Assembly (NCBI RefSeq): GCF_009796825.1
Contig: NZ_CP047030.1
Coordinates: 1,587,501-1,651,500 of the forward strand
Origin: Algibacter sp. L3A6
GTDB taxonomy: Bacteria > Bacteroidota > Bacteroidia > Flavobacteriales > Flavobacteriaceae
Direction: 5' to 3'
Length of the DNA: 64,000 nucleotides
The notes beneath the pieces were generated by a model. That model was not told the DNA's origin and ran no database searches. It saw only the letters and a list, made by a program, of their open reading frames with translations. The translations under genes and the position numbers were made by a program. Every line of letters begins with the position of its first letter. Positions within the stretch are counted from its first letter, which is position 1. Shown piece after piece: positions 16,886-26,204 of this stretch.

Positions 16886-17680
16886 ATGAAGAATATTTTA
16901 GTTCCTGTTGGATCGTCTAAAAACGCACAAAGCCATTTACAGTACGCTGTAGATTTTGCTGAAGCCGTAGGCGCCAAACTTTTTGTAGTACAAGTTTATA
17001 ATGTGTATACCAAAGCCGGAACTATGATTAGGGTAGACGATGTTATACAACGTGAAAGTAAAGCGTTTTTAGATAACTTGGTGTCGCAAATTGATACTAA
17101 AAATGTTGAAGTTATTGTAAAGGTTTTAAAAGGAAAATTAATTAATACTTTAGAGTTAGCCTGTAAAACGGCCGAGGTAGATTTAATTTTAGTTGAACCT
17201 AGAACTAACTCTATTAAAGATGAAGTTTATTTAGGAAAAACATCAGGTAAAATTATAAAACAAACCAATATACCGGCACTTATTGTTCCGGAAGGTTATG
17301 TTTTTAAGCCTGTTACTAATATTTTACTAGCCATGAAATCGGCTATTATTAAAAAGAAAAGGGCTTTAAACCCATTAAAATCTATAAAAGATACGTTTAA
17401 TGCAGATGTACATTTGCTATTAGTAAAAACACCACATTATAACGAGGGTGATTTTGATGTTAACGAAGTTCTAGAAGATTTATCTAGTAGTGTGACCAAA
17501 AGTGGAAATGCTACAACATTTCAAGGGGTATTAGAACATTACCGTTCACACAACCCAGATATGCTTTGTGTTGTGCGCCGTAAGCGTGGTTTCTTTGCTA
17601 AAAAATGGGAGAAAAACACCATTCTTAAAAAAGATTTCCATAGTAACTTACCTGTTTTAGTATTACGCGGATTAAAATAA
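16886..17680 (+). CDS. Universal stress protein (UspA family)
   Basis: A 264-residue cytoplasmic protein with a Usp fold. The start MKNILVPVGSSKNAQSHLQYAVDFA is the canonical beta1-alpha1 region, and DLILVEPRTNS plus KIIKQTNIPALIVP match the C-terminal half of the first Usp domain (residues 1-140). The rest is a second, more diverged half, so this is a tandem-type Usp. The classical ATP-binding GxxG-9x-G(S/T) motif is not clear, so it may not bind ATP. It is transcribed alone, divergent from the MATE gene, just upstream of the tRNA. Confidence 0.85.
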   Translation: MKNILVPVGSSKNAQSHLQYAVDFAEAVGAKLFVVQVYNVYTKAGTMIRVDDVIQRESKAFLDNLVSQIDTKNVEVIVKVLKGKLINTLELACKTAEVDLILVEPRTNSIKDEVYLGKTSGKIIKQTNIPALIVPEGYVFKPVTNILLAMKSAIIKKKRALNPLKSIKDTFNADVHLLLVKTPHYNEGDFDVNEVLEDLSSSVTKSGNATTFQGVLEHYRSHNPDMLCVVRRKRGFFAKKWEKNTILKKDFHSNLPVLVLRGLK

Positions 17681-17686
17681 TATTTT

Positions 17687-17760
17687 GGGGATGTAGCTCA
17701 GTTGGCTAGAGTGCTTGACTGGCAGTCAAGAGGTCGTCGGTTCGAGCCCGATCTTCTCCA
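17687..17760 (+). tRNA. tRNA-Ala (anticodon GGC)
   Basis: A 74-nt cloverleaf. The anticodon stem is CTTGA/TCAAG with loop CTGGCAG, giving anticodon GGC (Ala). The T arm is GTCGG-TTCGAGC-CCGAT. The acceptor stem contains the G3-U70 pair, the alanine identity element. The discriminator is A; CCA is not encoded. Acceptor position 6/67 is a U-U mismatch. It follows the Usp gene by 6 bp. Confidence 0.95.
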
Positions 17761-18241
17761 CAGATAAAACCTGTAAAGTGCTTTTTTTAAGTGTTTTATG
17801 GGTTTTTGTGTTTTAAATATGTACGATTACTGTACGGTAAATAGAATTAAATTAATTCTGTTTGATGTTATTTTTTATTTTGAAATGATTTAAATTGAGG
17901 GATTACATCATTTTTTTTCTCTGTTTGAAATACCGACATTAATAGCTGTTATTAATTAAGCTTTAAATGTATAAATATAATTTAATAATGAATTACGGTT
18001 TACCTCATTTACTTTGTCTTTCTTATTGAGTAATGCTATATGGTTAAAAAAAGTTTTTTTTCGTTTATGTTTTATACAGCTAATATTGGTGCTCTTTTTT
18101 TTTGTGGTTCTAGTACAATTGGGAAATATGGTATTACCTATAATTTTATCGCTCTAAATTTGTTCCAGTAAAAGTTAATATTAAGTTATTAAAAGTAGGT
18201 TATATTTGCTTTAAATCTTTTAAGAATAACTTGTTTTCGGT
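17761..18241. other. 481-bp intergenic region between tRNA-Ala and the regulator gene
   Basis: No credible gene in either strand. Directly after the tRNA are ATAAAAC (17764) and GTTTTAT (17793), which may form a weak stem before a T-rich run, a possible tRNA terminator. An inverted repeat ATTAATA-GCTGT-TATTAAT sits at 17938-17956. The last 40 bp hold a candidate -7 box for the regulator. Confidence 0.6.
18201..18208 (+). promoter_or_regulatory. Candidate -7 box for the first SusR-like regulator
   Basis: TATATTTG fits TAnnTTTG and is 34 bp before the ATG at 18242. No matching upstream TTG at standard spacing was seen, so this is only a candidate. Confidence 0.35.
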
Positions 18242-21010
18242 ATGAAAATCCCCCAGTGCTTTTTGTTGCTTTTGTTTTGCTTTTTAGGGTTTGGACAAGA
18301 GTTGCCGCCAATTGAACGATTTACTACAGAGGATTACAGTGGTGATAATCAAAACTGGATGATTTCTCAGGCTGAAAATCAATTTATATATGTAGCAAAT
18401 AATAAAGGTTTGCTGGAGTATAATGGCTCAGAATGGAAAACGTATAGTGCCCCAAATAAAACTATTATCAGAGCCGTTAACGCTATTGGAGATAGAATTT
18501 ATACGGGCTGTTATGCCGATTTAGGGTATTGGGAAAAAAATAACGTAGGTACTTTAATTTATACTTCACTAAAGCCTAAGTTAGAGGTTGGAGTTTTAAA
18601 CGACAATCAAGTTTGGAATATTTTGGAGTATAATGAGTGGGTTGTTTTTCAAACAAGTAAAAGAATTTACTTTTATAATCCTAAAACTGAAACATTCAAA
18701 ATTGTTTCTGCAACACAGAATATCTATAAAATATTCAAAGTTAAAAACAGAATATATTATCATGTAGCCAACCAAGGAATTTACGTTGTAGAAAATGGAA
18801 AACCCAAGCTAATAGCTGCAGACGAGGTTTTAAAAACAGATCGTGTTATTAATATTTTTGAAAGCAATCAAAATTTAGTGCTATTAACACGGAGTTCAGG
18901 TTTTTTTAAATTGTCCGATAATAAATTAACGGTCTGGGATATTTCAGCCGCAGCTTTATTAAGCGACATCGATATATTTAGTACTATTCAATTAAAAGAT
19001 GGTAGTTTTATTATTGGCACAATTTCCGATGGAGTTATTCATTTAAGTTCTAAAGGAGATCTTAAGTATCAAATTAATCAGAAAAAAGGGCTAACAAATA
19101 ATACGGTTTTATCGTTGTTTGAGGATCGTGCTAAAAATGTTTGGGCGGCGTTGGATAATGGGGTTAATTGCATTAATGTAAAATCTCCAATTAAAAGCTT
19201 TATCGATTACGAAGGTGTTTTGGGAACCGTTTATACTACACAAGTTTTTAAAAATAATTTATACATCGGTACAAACCAAGGGTTGTTTTATAGAGAGCTT
19301 CACGAAGTTAATAATGCTTTTAAGTTTATTGAAGGTACTGCTGGTCAGGTTTGGGAGTTGTTTAATTTAAATGATGAGTATTTATTTTGCGGTCATCATT
19401 TTGGCACCTTTATCATTGATAGTGATAAATCGAAAAAAATTAGTGACACACTTGGTGCATGGGGTTTCAAAACCATACCTCAACATAAGAATTATCTGCT
19501 TCAAGGGAATTATAGCGGACTTTTAGTATTAGAAAAGTTGGATAATAAATGGCGGGTTAGAAATAAAGTTGAAGGCTTTGAAAACTCCTCGAGGTATTTT
19601 GAAATAAACCATCAAAACCAAGTTTGGGTTAATCACGAATATAAAGGGGTTTTTAAGTTGAAGCTCAACGATAGTTTAACTAAGGTAGAAAAGCTAGATA
19701 TTGAAGCAAGCTTGCCTTTAGGTGAAAGCTCTAGTTTAATAAAGTATAAGGATAATGTGCTATATGCATCTGAATATGGTGTTTATAAGTATTCTGAAGT
19801 AAATAGAGCCTTTAAGCGTGATAGTTTATTGAGTACTATTATTGATAAAAACGATTATGTTTCAGGACGGCTTGTCGTTGATAAAACAGGAAGGTTATGG
19901 ACGTTTTCTAAAAATAATATAAGTTTCATTGAAAATGATAACGTTACAAACACATCGGTAATAACCAATATTCCTATTCCGTTAAAATTTCGAAAAGGTA
20001 TTTTGGGGTTCGAAAACATTTCATCTATTACGCCATCTACTTGTGTATTGGGAACATCAAACGGATATATTACATTAGACCTTAATGAGACCCATAAAAA
20101 AGATAAGCATTTAATTTATTTAAACAAAGTCGCATGGTATGCGAATGATGACACCGTCGTTCCTCAGGATATTAGTTCAAAGGGTGTTTTTAAATTTAAA
20201 TACGGCTTGTTAGAGTTTAATTATGCCGTTCCGGAATACGAGCGTTACGTGGGTGTAAAGTATCAATACATTCTGGAAAGTGATACTGATAAATGGAGTA
20301 AATGGAAAGAAGCATCGGCAGTTACATTCGAGAATTTATCTTTTGGTACTTATACCTTTAAAGTTAAAGCGAAAATAGGTAACATGTTATCTCAAAATAT
20401 AGCAGCTTATACTTTTGAAGTTTGTAGGCCGTGGTATTTTACAAATACAGCTATTGCGGCTTATATTCTGTTGTTTTCTGTAATTGTGTTTATTACGCAC
20501 AAGGCTTATAAACGTTATTATATTAAAAAATTCGAGAAAGAACAATTGAAGAGCCAGCAGTTAGTCATGAAAATAAAAAATGAAAAACTGAATAGTCATA
20601 TTGAGAGTAAAAATAGAGAGTTAGCTATTTCTACCATGAGTATTATTAAAAAGAATAAGGTTTTAAACAAGATTAAAAAAGAAATTAAAAATAGCAAAGA
20701 CAACGATAATATTGAAGCAATAAAGCTTATTGATAATAATTTAAACGACAATAAAGATTGGTCGTTTTTTGAGAAAGCCTTTAACAATGCAGACAAAGAT
20801 TTTTTTGGTAAAATTAAAAAGGAGCATCCAGATTTAACACCAAACGATTTACGTTTTTGTGCATATTTAAGGCTTAATTTATCTTCAAAAGAAATGGCTC
20901 CACTTTTAAATATTTCAACTAAAAGTGTCGAGACCAAACGTTACCGTTTACGTAAAAAATTAGGTTTAGAGCACGATGACAGTCTAGTTAACTATATGTT
21001 AAAGTTCTAG
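18242..21010 (+). CDS. Membrane-spanning propeller / Y_Y_Y / LuxR-type HTH regulator
   Basis: A 922-residue one-component sensor. In order: signal peptide (residues 1-18), a periplasmic beta-propeller of Reg_prop-like repeats (to about residue 640, with many WxxL/YxxNNKGL blades), a Y_Y_Y domain (about 655-715), one membrane helix (about 735-756), a charged coiled coil, and a C-terminal LuxR/GerE-type helix-turn-helix (about 865-910, LSSKEMAPLLNISTKSVETKRYRLRKKL). There is no histidine kinase, so binding of a glycan in the periplasm probably acts directly on the DNA-binding domain, as proposed for SusR-like regulators. It precedes the SusC/SusD pair and is a close paralogue of the gene at 54983. 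Confidence 0.85.
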   Translation: MKIPQCFLLLLFCFLGFGQELPPIERFTTEDYSGDNQNWMISQAENQFIYVANNKGLLEYNGSEWKTYSAPNKTIIRAVNAIGDRIYTGCYADLGYWEKNNVGTLIYTSLKPKLEVGVLNDNQVWNILEYNEWVVFQTSKRIYFYNPKTETFKIVSATQNIYKIFKVKNRIYYHVANQGIYVVENGKPKLIAADEVLKTDRVINIFESNQNLVLLTRSSGFFKLSDNKLTVWDISAAALLSDIDIFSTIQLKDGSFIIGTISDGVIHLSSKGDLKYQINQKKGLTNNTVLSLFEDRAKNVWAALDNGVNCINVKSPIKSFIDYEGVLGTVYTTQVFKNNLYIGTNQGLFYRELHEVNNAFKFIEGTAGQVWELFNLNDEYLFCGHHFGTFIIDSDKSKKISDTLGAWGFKTIPQHKNYLLQGNYSGLLVLEKLDNKWRVRNKVEGFENSSRYFEINHQNQVWVNHEYKGVFKLKLNDSLTKVEKLDIEASLPLGESSSLIKYKDNVLYASEYGVYKYSEVNRAFKRDSLLSTIIDKNDYVSGRLVVDKTGRLWTFSKNNISFIENDNVTNTSVITNIPIPLKFRKGILGFENISSITPSTCVLGTSNGYITLDLNETHKKDKHLIYLNKVAWYANDDTVVPQDISSKGVFKFKYGLLEFNYAVPEYERYVGVKYQYILESDTDKWSKWKEASAVTFENLSFGTYTFKVKAKIGNMLSQNIAAYTFEVCRPWYFTNTAIAAYILLFSVIVFITHKAYKRYYIKKFEKEQLKSQQLVMKIKNEKLNSHIESKNRELAISTMSIIKKNKVLNKIKKEIKNSKDNDNIEAIKLIDNNLNDNKDWSFFEKAFNNADKDFFGKIKKEHPDLTPNDLRFCAYLRLNLSSKEMAPLLNISTKSVETKRYRLRKKLGLEHDDSLVNYMLKF

Positions 21011-21274
21011 TAACACGACAATTGTAAATTTCACCACGACATTACCACTACAACAGCTGTTAAGCCTTGTTATTGTTGACTTGTTGTTTGCTTTTTTTAA
21101 AAATGCGATTTATCCCTTATTGCTAGAGGTTTCCGATGCAATCGCTCGATTTTTACATTCAATTAATACAATGTTCGTTTTTTATCGACTTTAAAAATTA
21201 GAGCCTTTTTATTTTCAGAGATTAACTTTACATAGACTTAATTTTATTTTCGAGTAAAAAATTCGTTCAAGTTT

Positions 21275-21282
21275 TAATTTTG
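21275..21282 (+). promoter_or_regulatory. Candidate -7 box for the block A SusC gene
   Basis: TAATTTTG fits the Bacteroidota -7 consensus TAnnTTTG and is 26 bp before the SusC ATG. At the expected -33 position there is TTC rather than TTG, so the promoter may need an activator. Confidence 0.4.
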
Positions 21283-21307
21283 ACATCAAACTTAAAACAA
21301 CATTTTT

Positions 21308-24300
21308 ATGAAACTAAAACGATGTAATCAAAAAACAAAAACAATATTATGTATGCTGTTTTTGTTTGTGGCTACAATGTCGACGACACAAGCTCAAAAT
21401 ATAATAAATGGAACCGTGTTAGACGAGGCAAGAATGCCTTTACCTGGTGCTTCCGTAATTCTAAAAGGAACTAATAATGGAACATCTACCGATTTTGATG
21501 GTAAATTTTCTATAAATGTAACAAAAGACTACGCTACTTTAGAGGTGTCTTACGTGGGTTACATCACTAAAGAAGTTTCTATTTCTAGCCAATCTTTTAC
21601 TATTATATTACAACCAGATGTTAAAGCTTTAGACGAAGTTGTTGTTACTGCCTTAGGTATAAAGAGAGAACAAAAAGCACTGGGATATTCAGTACAAGAA
21701 ATAAGTGGAGAAACTATTCAAAAAGTATCAGGCGTAGATATTGGTACATCACTTTCGGGAAAGGTTGCAGGGCTTTTAGTAAATAATTCAACCGATTTTA
21801 ATGTAGCTCCGGAAATAACAATTAGAGGGGAAGAGCCATTATTGGTAATAGATGGTATTGCATACCAAAATAGAACGCTTAGTGATATTTCTTCAGAAGA
21901 TGTTGAGTCTATGTCTGTTCTAAAAGGGGCAACGGCTTCTGCTTTATATGGTTTTCGTGGAGCCAACGGTGCTATTTTAATCACAACAAAAAACGGAAGC
22001 ACCGGTGATGATGGTTTTAGTGTTAATTTAACAAGTAACACTATGTATTCTGCTGGGTTTTTAGCTATTCCAGAGCGCCAAAGTGTTTACGGTCGAGGTA
22101 CTAACAATACTTACAACATAAATACCGACGAATCTTGGGGGCAAGTGATGGATGGATCATTGCAAACGCAATGGGACCCTATTGCTAAGGATTTTAGTGA
22201 GTTTGAGTATTCTGCAATTGGTAAGGATAATTTTAAAAACTTTTTAGAGCAAGGTTCTATTACAAATAATAATATAAGTATTGCATTTAAGGAAGATAAA
22301 ATTGCTTTACGAAGTTCTGTTAACTGGATAGAGCAAAAAGGACAATATCCAAATTCTAAGTTAGATAAATTTACCTATTCTTTTGGTGGAGATGTTAATT
22401 TAGATAAGTTTAAATTAAGTTCAAACATCTCTTATTCTAAAAGAGAATCTCCAAACATGGGATCTAACGGTTATACATCTTACGACCCAATGTATTCTTT
22501 GTTAATTTGGAGTCCTGCAGATTGGGATGTACGTGATTACAAAGATAATTATTGGTTAATTCCTGGGGAGTTACAAAACAACCATTACGGATACGATTTT
22601 GAAAACAATAATTATAGCGGTAAAAATCAAAACAACCCTTATTTTGATAGATATCAAAAAACCAACGAAGTGTCTCGCGACATTTTTAATGCTGATTTAA
22701 CCATGAGTTATGATGTGGCAGATTGGTTAAAAGCAACGGTGCGTTCTGGGTTAGATTTTTTCGTTGATCGTGGTCAGCTTAGAGTATCTCAAGGGTCTTA
22801 TACATCTACAGGAAATACATCTGTACCTGGTGCGTCTTCTACATGGAATGGCTCAAGAACAGGTGCTTATGTAACAGGTAAAACTCAAGGTTTCAGTATA
22901 AATAATGATGTATTACTTTCTGGTGATAGAAAATTTGTTGATGATAAATTTGAGGTTGAATATCTTGCCGGAGGAACGATATATTACCAAAGGAATGATA
23001 ATTTAGCGGCAAATACTGAAGGAGGTATTTCTATTCCCGAATTTTTCTCTTTAAATGCTTCTGTAAATCCTGCTTCTGTAAATGAAAGTATAAGTCAACA
23101 ACAAGTTAATTCGGTTTTTGGTCGATTAGGTTTGTCTTGGAATAAGTTAATTTATGTTGATATCACGGGGCGTAACGATTGGAGTTCTACTTTGGCTGGC
23201 CCAGGTATTCCAGACTCAAAACAATCTTATTTTTACCCATCTTTCTCAGGGAGTTTTGTGGTGTCAGAATTAATAAAGGAATCTACTAGAGATTGGTTGG
23301 ATTTGTTGAAAATAAGAAGCTCATGGACACAATCTAAAAAACCTGCAGGTATTTACGATATTAATAGTGTTTTTAGTACGTCTCCAGGTACTTGGAATGA
23401 TTTAAACGGAGCAAGTGCTCCTAATAATTTATACAATTTATCAAGTATAAGTCCAGAAAGCGCAAATACTTACGAGGTTGGGTTGCAAGCCATGTTCTTT
23501 AAAAAACGCTTTACTATTGATGCGTCTTACTACAAGAAACACATGTACGATTTTTTAGAAACAGGTGCGTTATCTGCGGCATCTGGTTACACAGGAGTTG
23601 TGCTTAATAAAGATGATGAAGTAGATCGTAAAGGTTGGGAATTAGCGCTTACCGGAACTCCAATTAAAACAAATGATTTTCAATGGGATTTAGGTGTTAA
23701 CTGGTCAACTTATAAAGATGTTTATGCTAAAATTGATCAAACATATACGCAAAATGATAGTAGGCCATGGATTAAAGTAGGGGAACGCACCGATCATTAT
23801 GTAGGAGCAGAGTTTATGACGGATCCAACAACGGGGCAACACGTTTACAGCAATGGACGTATAGTTAAAAATCCATACAGTTCTGTATACGGATACTCTA
23901 ATCCAGATTGGATATGGGGAGCAAACTCAACGTTACGCTATAAAGATTTTAGTTTATTTCTCTCTTTTGATGGTTTAGTTGGCGGTCTATCTAGTTCTAG
24001 AACCGAGAGTTACATGTGGCAATCAGGTGTGCATCCAGATTCTGTAACACCAGAAAGAGCCTTAGATGTTGCAACACCAGGATCATCAAATTATATAGGT
24101 GAAGGTGTTATGGTTACCAGCGGAACAGTTGAGTTTGATACCGATGGTACCATCCTTAGTGATACTCGCGTTTTTGAAACAAATAATATAGCAACAACAT
24201 ATTTAAGAGCAGCTAAAGATTTGCATGCCAGTAGCGCTTGGGGAGGCACAGGTACAACAACCGATGCTTTTTCTAGAACCTACCTTAAACTACGTGAAAT

Positions 24301-24493
24301 ATCTTTAAACTACAGTATTCCTTCAATGTATTTAAGTAGTTGGGGTGCTAAAAGTGCATCTATTAGTTTAATAGGTCAAAACGTGTTGTTGTGGTCAAAA
24401 GATTATAAATATTCCGATCCAGATAATAGAACTGAAGATTTTGCCGACCCATCAGTTAGATATCTTGGTGCCAATATTAAAGTTTCATTTTAG
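21308..24493 (+). CDS. SusC/RagA family TonB-linked outer-membrane transporter (block A)
   Basis: A 1061-residue outer-membrane transporter that imports oligosaccharides with TonB energy, working under a SusD lid. Signal peptide about residues 1-29 (ending TTQAQ); carboxypeptidase-regulatory-like domain about 31-105 (IINGTVLDEARMPLPGASVI); the SusC-specific LDEVVVTALGIKRE at the start of the plug; a plug domain to about residue 225; then the barrel, ending in YLGANIKVSF with the terminal aromatic needed for Bam assembly. The gene begins 297 bp after the regulator. The partner SusD follows by 91 bp. Ligand cannot be read from sequence; neighbours (GH16, GDPD, EEP) point to a beta-glucan, perhaps phosphorylated. 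Confidence 0.93.
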   Translation: MKLKRCNQKTKTILCMLFLFVATMSTTQAQNIINGTVLDEARMPLPGASVILKGTNNGTSTDFDGKFSINVTKDYATLEVSYVGYITKEVSISSQSFTIILQPDVKALDEVVVTALGIKREQKALGYSVQEISGETIQKVSGVDIGTSLSGKVAGLLVNNSTDFNVAPEITIRGEEPLLVIDGIAYQNRTLSDISSEDVESMSVLKGATASALYGFRGANGAILITTKNGSTGDDGFSVNLTSNTMYSAGFLAIPERQSVYGRGTNNTYNINTDESWGQVMDGSLQTQWDPIAKDFSEFEYSAIGKDNFKNFLEQGSITNNNISIAFKEDKIALRSSVNWIEQKGQYPNSKLDKFTYSFGGDVNLDKFKLSSNISYSKRESPNMGSNGYTSYDPMYSLLIWSPADWDVRDYKDNYWLIPGELQNNHYGYDFENNNYSGKNQNNPYFDRYQKTNEVSRDIFNADLTMSYDVADWLKATVRSGLDFFVDRGQLRVSQGSYTSTGNTSVPGASSTWNGSRTGAYVTGKTQGFSINNDVLLSGDRKFVDDKFEVEYLAGGTIYYQRNDNLAANTEGGISIPEFFSLNASVNPASVNESISQQQVNSVFGRLGLSWNKLIYVDITGRNDWSSTLAGPGIPDSKQSYFYPSFSGSFVVSELIKESTRDWLDLLKIRSSWTQSKKPAGIYDINSVFSTSPGTWNDLNGASAPNNLYNLSSISPESANTYEVGLQAMFFKKRFTIDASYYKKHMYDFLETGALSAASGYTGVVLNKDDEVDRKGWELALTGTPIKTNDFQWDLGVNWSTYKDVYAKIDQTYTQNDSRPWIKVGERTDHYVGAEFMTDPTTGQHVYSNGRIVKNPYSSVYGYSNPDWIWGANSTLRYKDFSLFLSFDGLVGGLSSSRTESYMWQSGVHPDSVTPERALDVATPGSSNYIGEGVMVTSGTVEFDTDGTILSDTRVFETNNIATTYLRAAKDLHASSAWGGTGTTTDAFSRTYLKLREISLNYSIPSMYLSSWGAKSASISLIGQNVLLWSKDYKYSDPDNRTEDFADPSVRYLGANIKVSF

Positions 24494-24584
24494 TAAGAAT
24501 GCATATAGAAATAAGCAAGGTTGCAATGTCAATATTAAAAACCGAGCAAATTCTATTTTACTGATAACAATTAAATAAAAACAA

Positions 24585-26111
24585 ATGAAAAATTTAAAAT
24601 ATATATATTTATTAACAGTCTTAGTTGCTTTTACATATTCATGTAGCAATTTTGAAGATATAAATACAAATCCAGATGCATCTACCATTGTTGCTCCAGA
24701 TATGTTAGCAACCCAAGTATTGAAAAATACATTTACAACCAACGGAAGTGGAGTCTTTGAGTTTGTATCAGGTAACTTATTCAATAAACATATTGCTGCC
24801 TTAGATCCAAGTATTCCAAGTTCAGCGCAATATTATTTTGCATCTTTTGGTAGTTTTGGTGATTATAGTATGCTTACCGATTTGAAGTTTATGACGCAAT
24901 TTGCCGAAGGAAACCAAGCTGAAGCATCTTATAAAGGTTTAGCGTTATATCTAAAAGCATATTACGGCTTATCGGCAACATTAGCGATGGGTGATGTGCC
25001 TTATTCTGAAGCAGGTATGGCGGACGAAGGGATTACACGACCTATTTACGATAAACAAGCAGATGTATTTGTTCAAATTTTAGACGATTTACAAACAGCA
25101 GAAGCCTATTTTGCCCAAGGTTATAATTTTGATGGAGATATTATGTATGATGGTGATGCTGTAAAATGGCAAAAGCTATGTAATGCTATGCAGTTAAAAG
25201 TGATACAAACCATAAGTAGACAAGCTACAGATGATCAAAAGGCTCGTTTTGCTGCTGTTGTAAGTGCAGGTAATTTATTGGAAAGTAATGATGATAATTT
25301 CAAATTGGTTTACACCGAAATTTCAAATGCTAACCATCAATTCTATAATGGTGAAAACCTTAGAATTAATACAGCTATTTCAAAACTAACTGTTGATGTC
25401 TTGAAAACAAATAAAGATCGCAGATTGTTTTATTTTGCCGAACCTGCACAAATATTATTAGATGCTGGAAATTCTGCTTCTGATTTTGATGCCTACGAAG
25501 GTGCTTTAACATCTTTAGATCCAACTACATTAGCTTTTAACAAAGATAATGGCGATTATTCTTTATTAAACTCACGTTATGTTGATTTTATGGATGGAGA
25601 GCCCTTGTTGCGTTTTACTTTTGCCGAACAATGTTTTATTATTGCTGAAGCTATTGAAGAAGGTTGGGTTACCGGAAATGCTCAAGAATATTACGAAAAT
25701 GGAGTAAAAGCTATGCTTGAATATTATAAAGATTTGCCAAATACAGATGGTTATGTTCAGGGTATGGCTATCGATCAAGCTTATATTGATAATTATTTTA
25801 CTGGAGACGCAGTTTATACCACTACAGGAACCAAAGAAGATAGATTAAAACAAATTTTAACACAACGTTGGTTAATAGATTTCTTTCAGGGTAATGGAGG
25901 TAATTATCCCCAATTTTTAAGAACTGGTTTTCCTGAATATCCGTTAGATCCAGCAACAAGTTTAAATCCTGATGATACTTCGGTTTACCCAAAGCGTTGG
26001 AAATATCCGGTGTCAGAACAAACAACAAACCCTGATAATTATCAAAAGGCTATTGATGATCAGTTCGATGGGTATGATGGTATAAATAAAACACCTTGGT
26101 ACTTACAGTAA
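24585..26111 (+). CDS. SusD/RagB family glycan-binding lipoprotein, SusD_2 type (block A)
   Basis: A 508-residue surface lipoprotein: signal peptide ending TYSC (Cys20) followed by the acidic stretch SNFEDIN, which fits outward export. The fold is TPR-like helical and of the SusD-like_2 type: EDINTNPD near the start, WQKLCNAMQLKVIQTISR in the middle, and the C-terminal DRLKQILTQRWLIDFFQGN. It would bind the glycan and cap the neighbouring SusC. A strong terminator follows at 26136-26174, suggesting SusC and SusD are made in larger amounts than the enzymes that follow. Confidence 0.9.
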   Translation: MKNLKYIYLLTVLVAFTYSCSNFEDINTNPDASTIVAPDMLATQVLKNTFTTNGSGVFEFVSGNLFNKHIAALDPSIPSSAQYYFASFGSFGDYSMLTDLKFMTQFAEGNQAEASYKGLALYLKAYYGLSATLAMGDVPYSEAGMADEGITRPIYDKQADVFVQILDDLQTAEAYFAQGYNFDGDIMYDGDAVKWQKLCNAMQLKVIQTISRQATDDQKARFAAVVSAGNLLESNDDNFKLVYTEISNANHQFYNGENLRINTAISKLTVDVLKTNKDRRLFYFAEPAQILLDAGNSASDFDAYEGALTSLDPTTLAFNKDNGDYSLLNSRYVDFMDGEPLLRFTFAEQCFIIAEAIEEGWVTGNAQEYYENGVKAMLEYYKDLPNTDGYVQGMAIDQAYIDNYFTGDAVYTTTGTKEDRLKQILTQRWLIDFFQGNGGNYPQFLRTGFPEYPLDPATSLNPDDTSVYPKRWKYPVSEQTTNPDNYQKAIDDQFDGYDGINKTPWYLQ

Positions 26112-26135
26112 TAATTCTGTAAGATATAAACTTAT

Positions 26136-26174
26136 AAAAAATCTAAAGACGAATTATTTGTCTTTAGATTTTTT
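26136..26174 (+). terminator. Rho-independent terminator after SusD (block A)
   Basis: AAAAATCTAAAGAC and GTCTTTAGATTTTT form a perfect 14-bp stem around a 9-nt loop and end in six T. The GDPD-GH16 gene starts 31 bp later in the same direction, so partial read-through or a separate promoter is implied. Confidence 0.85.
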
Positions 26175-26204
26175 GATGCTTAAAATATTTAATGACTATA
26201 GATT

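Noticed and set aside
24485..24784. Minus-strand 99-residue frame at the SusC/SusD junction
   Set aside because: Antisense shadow over the start of SusD with no family features.
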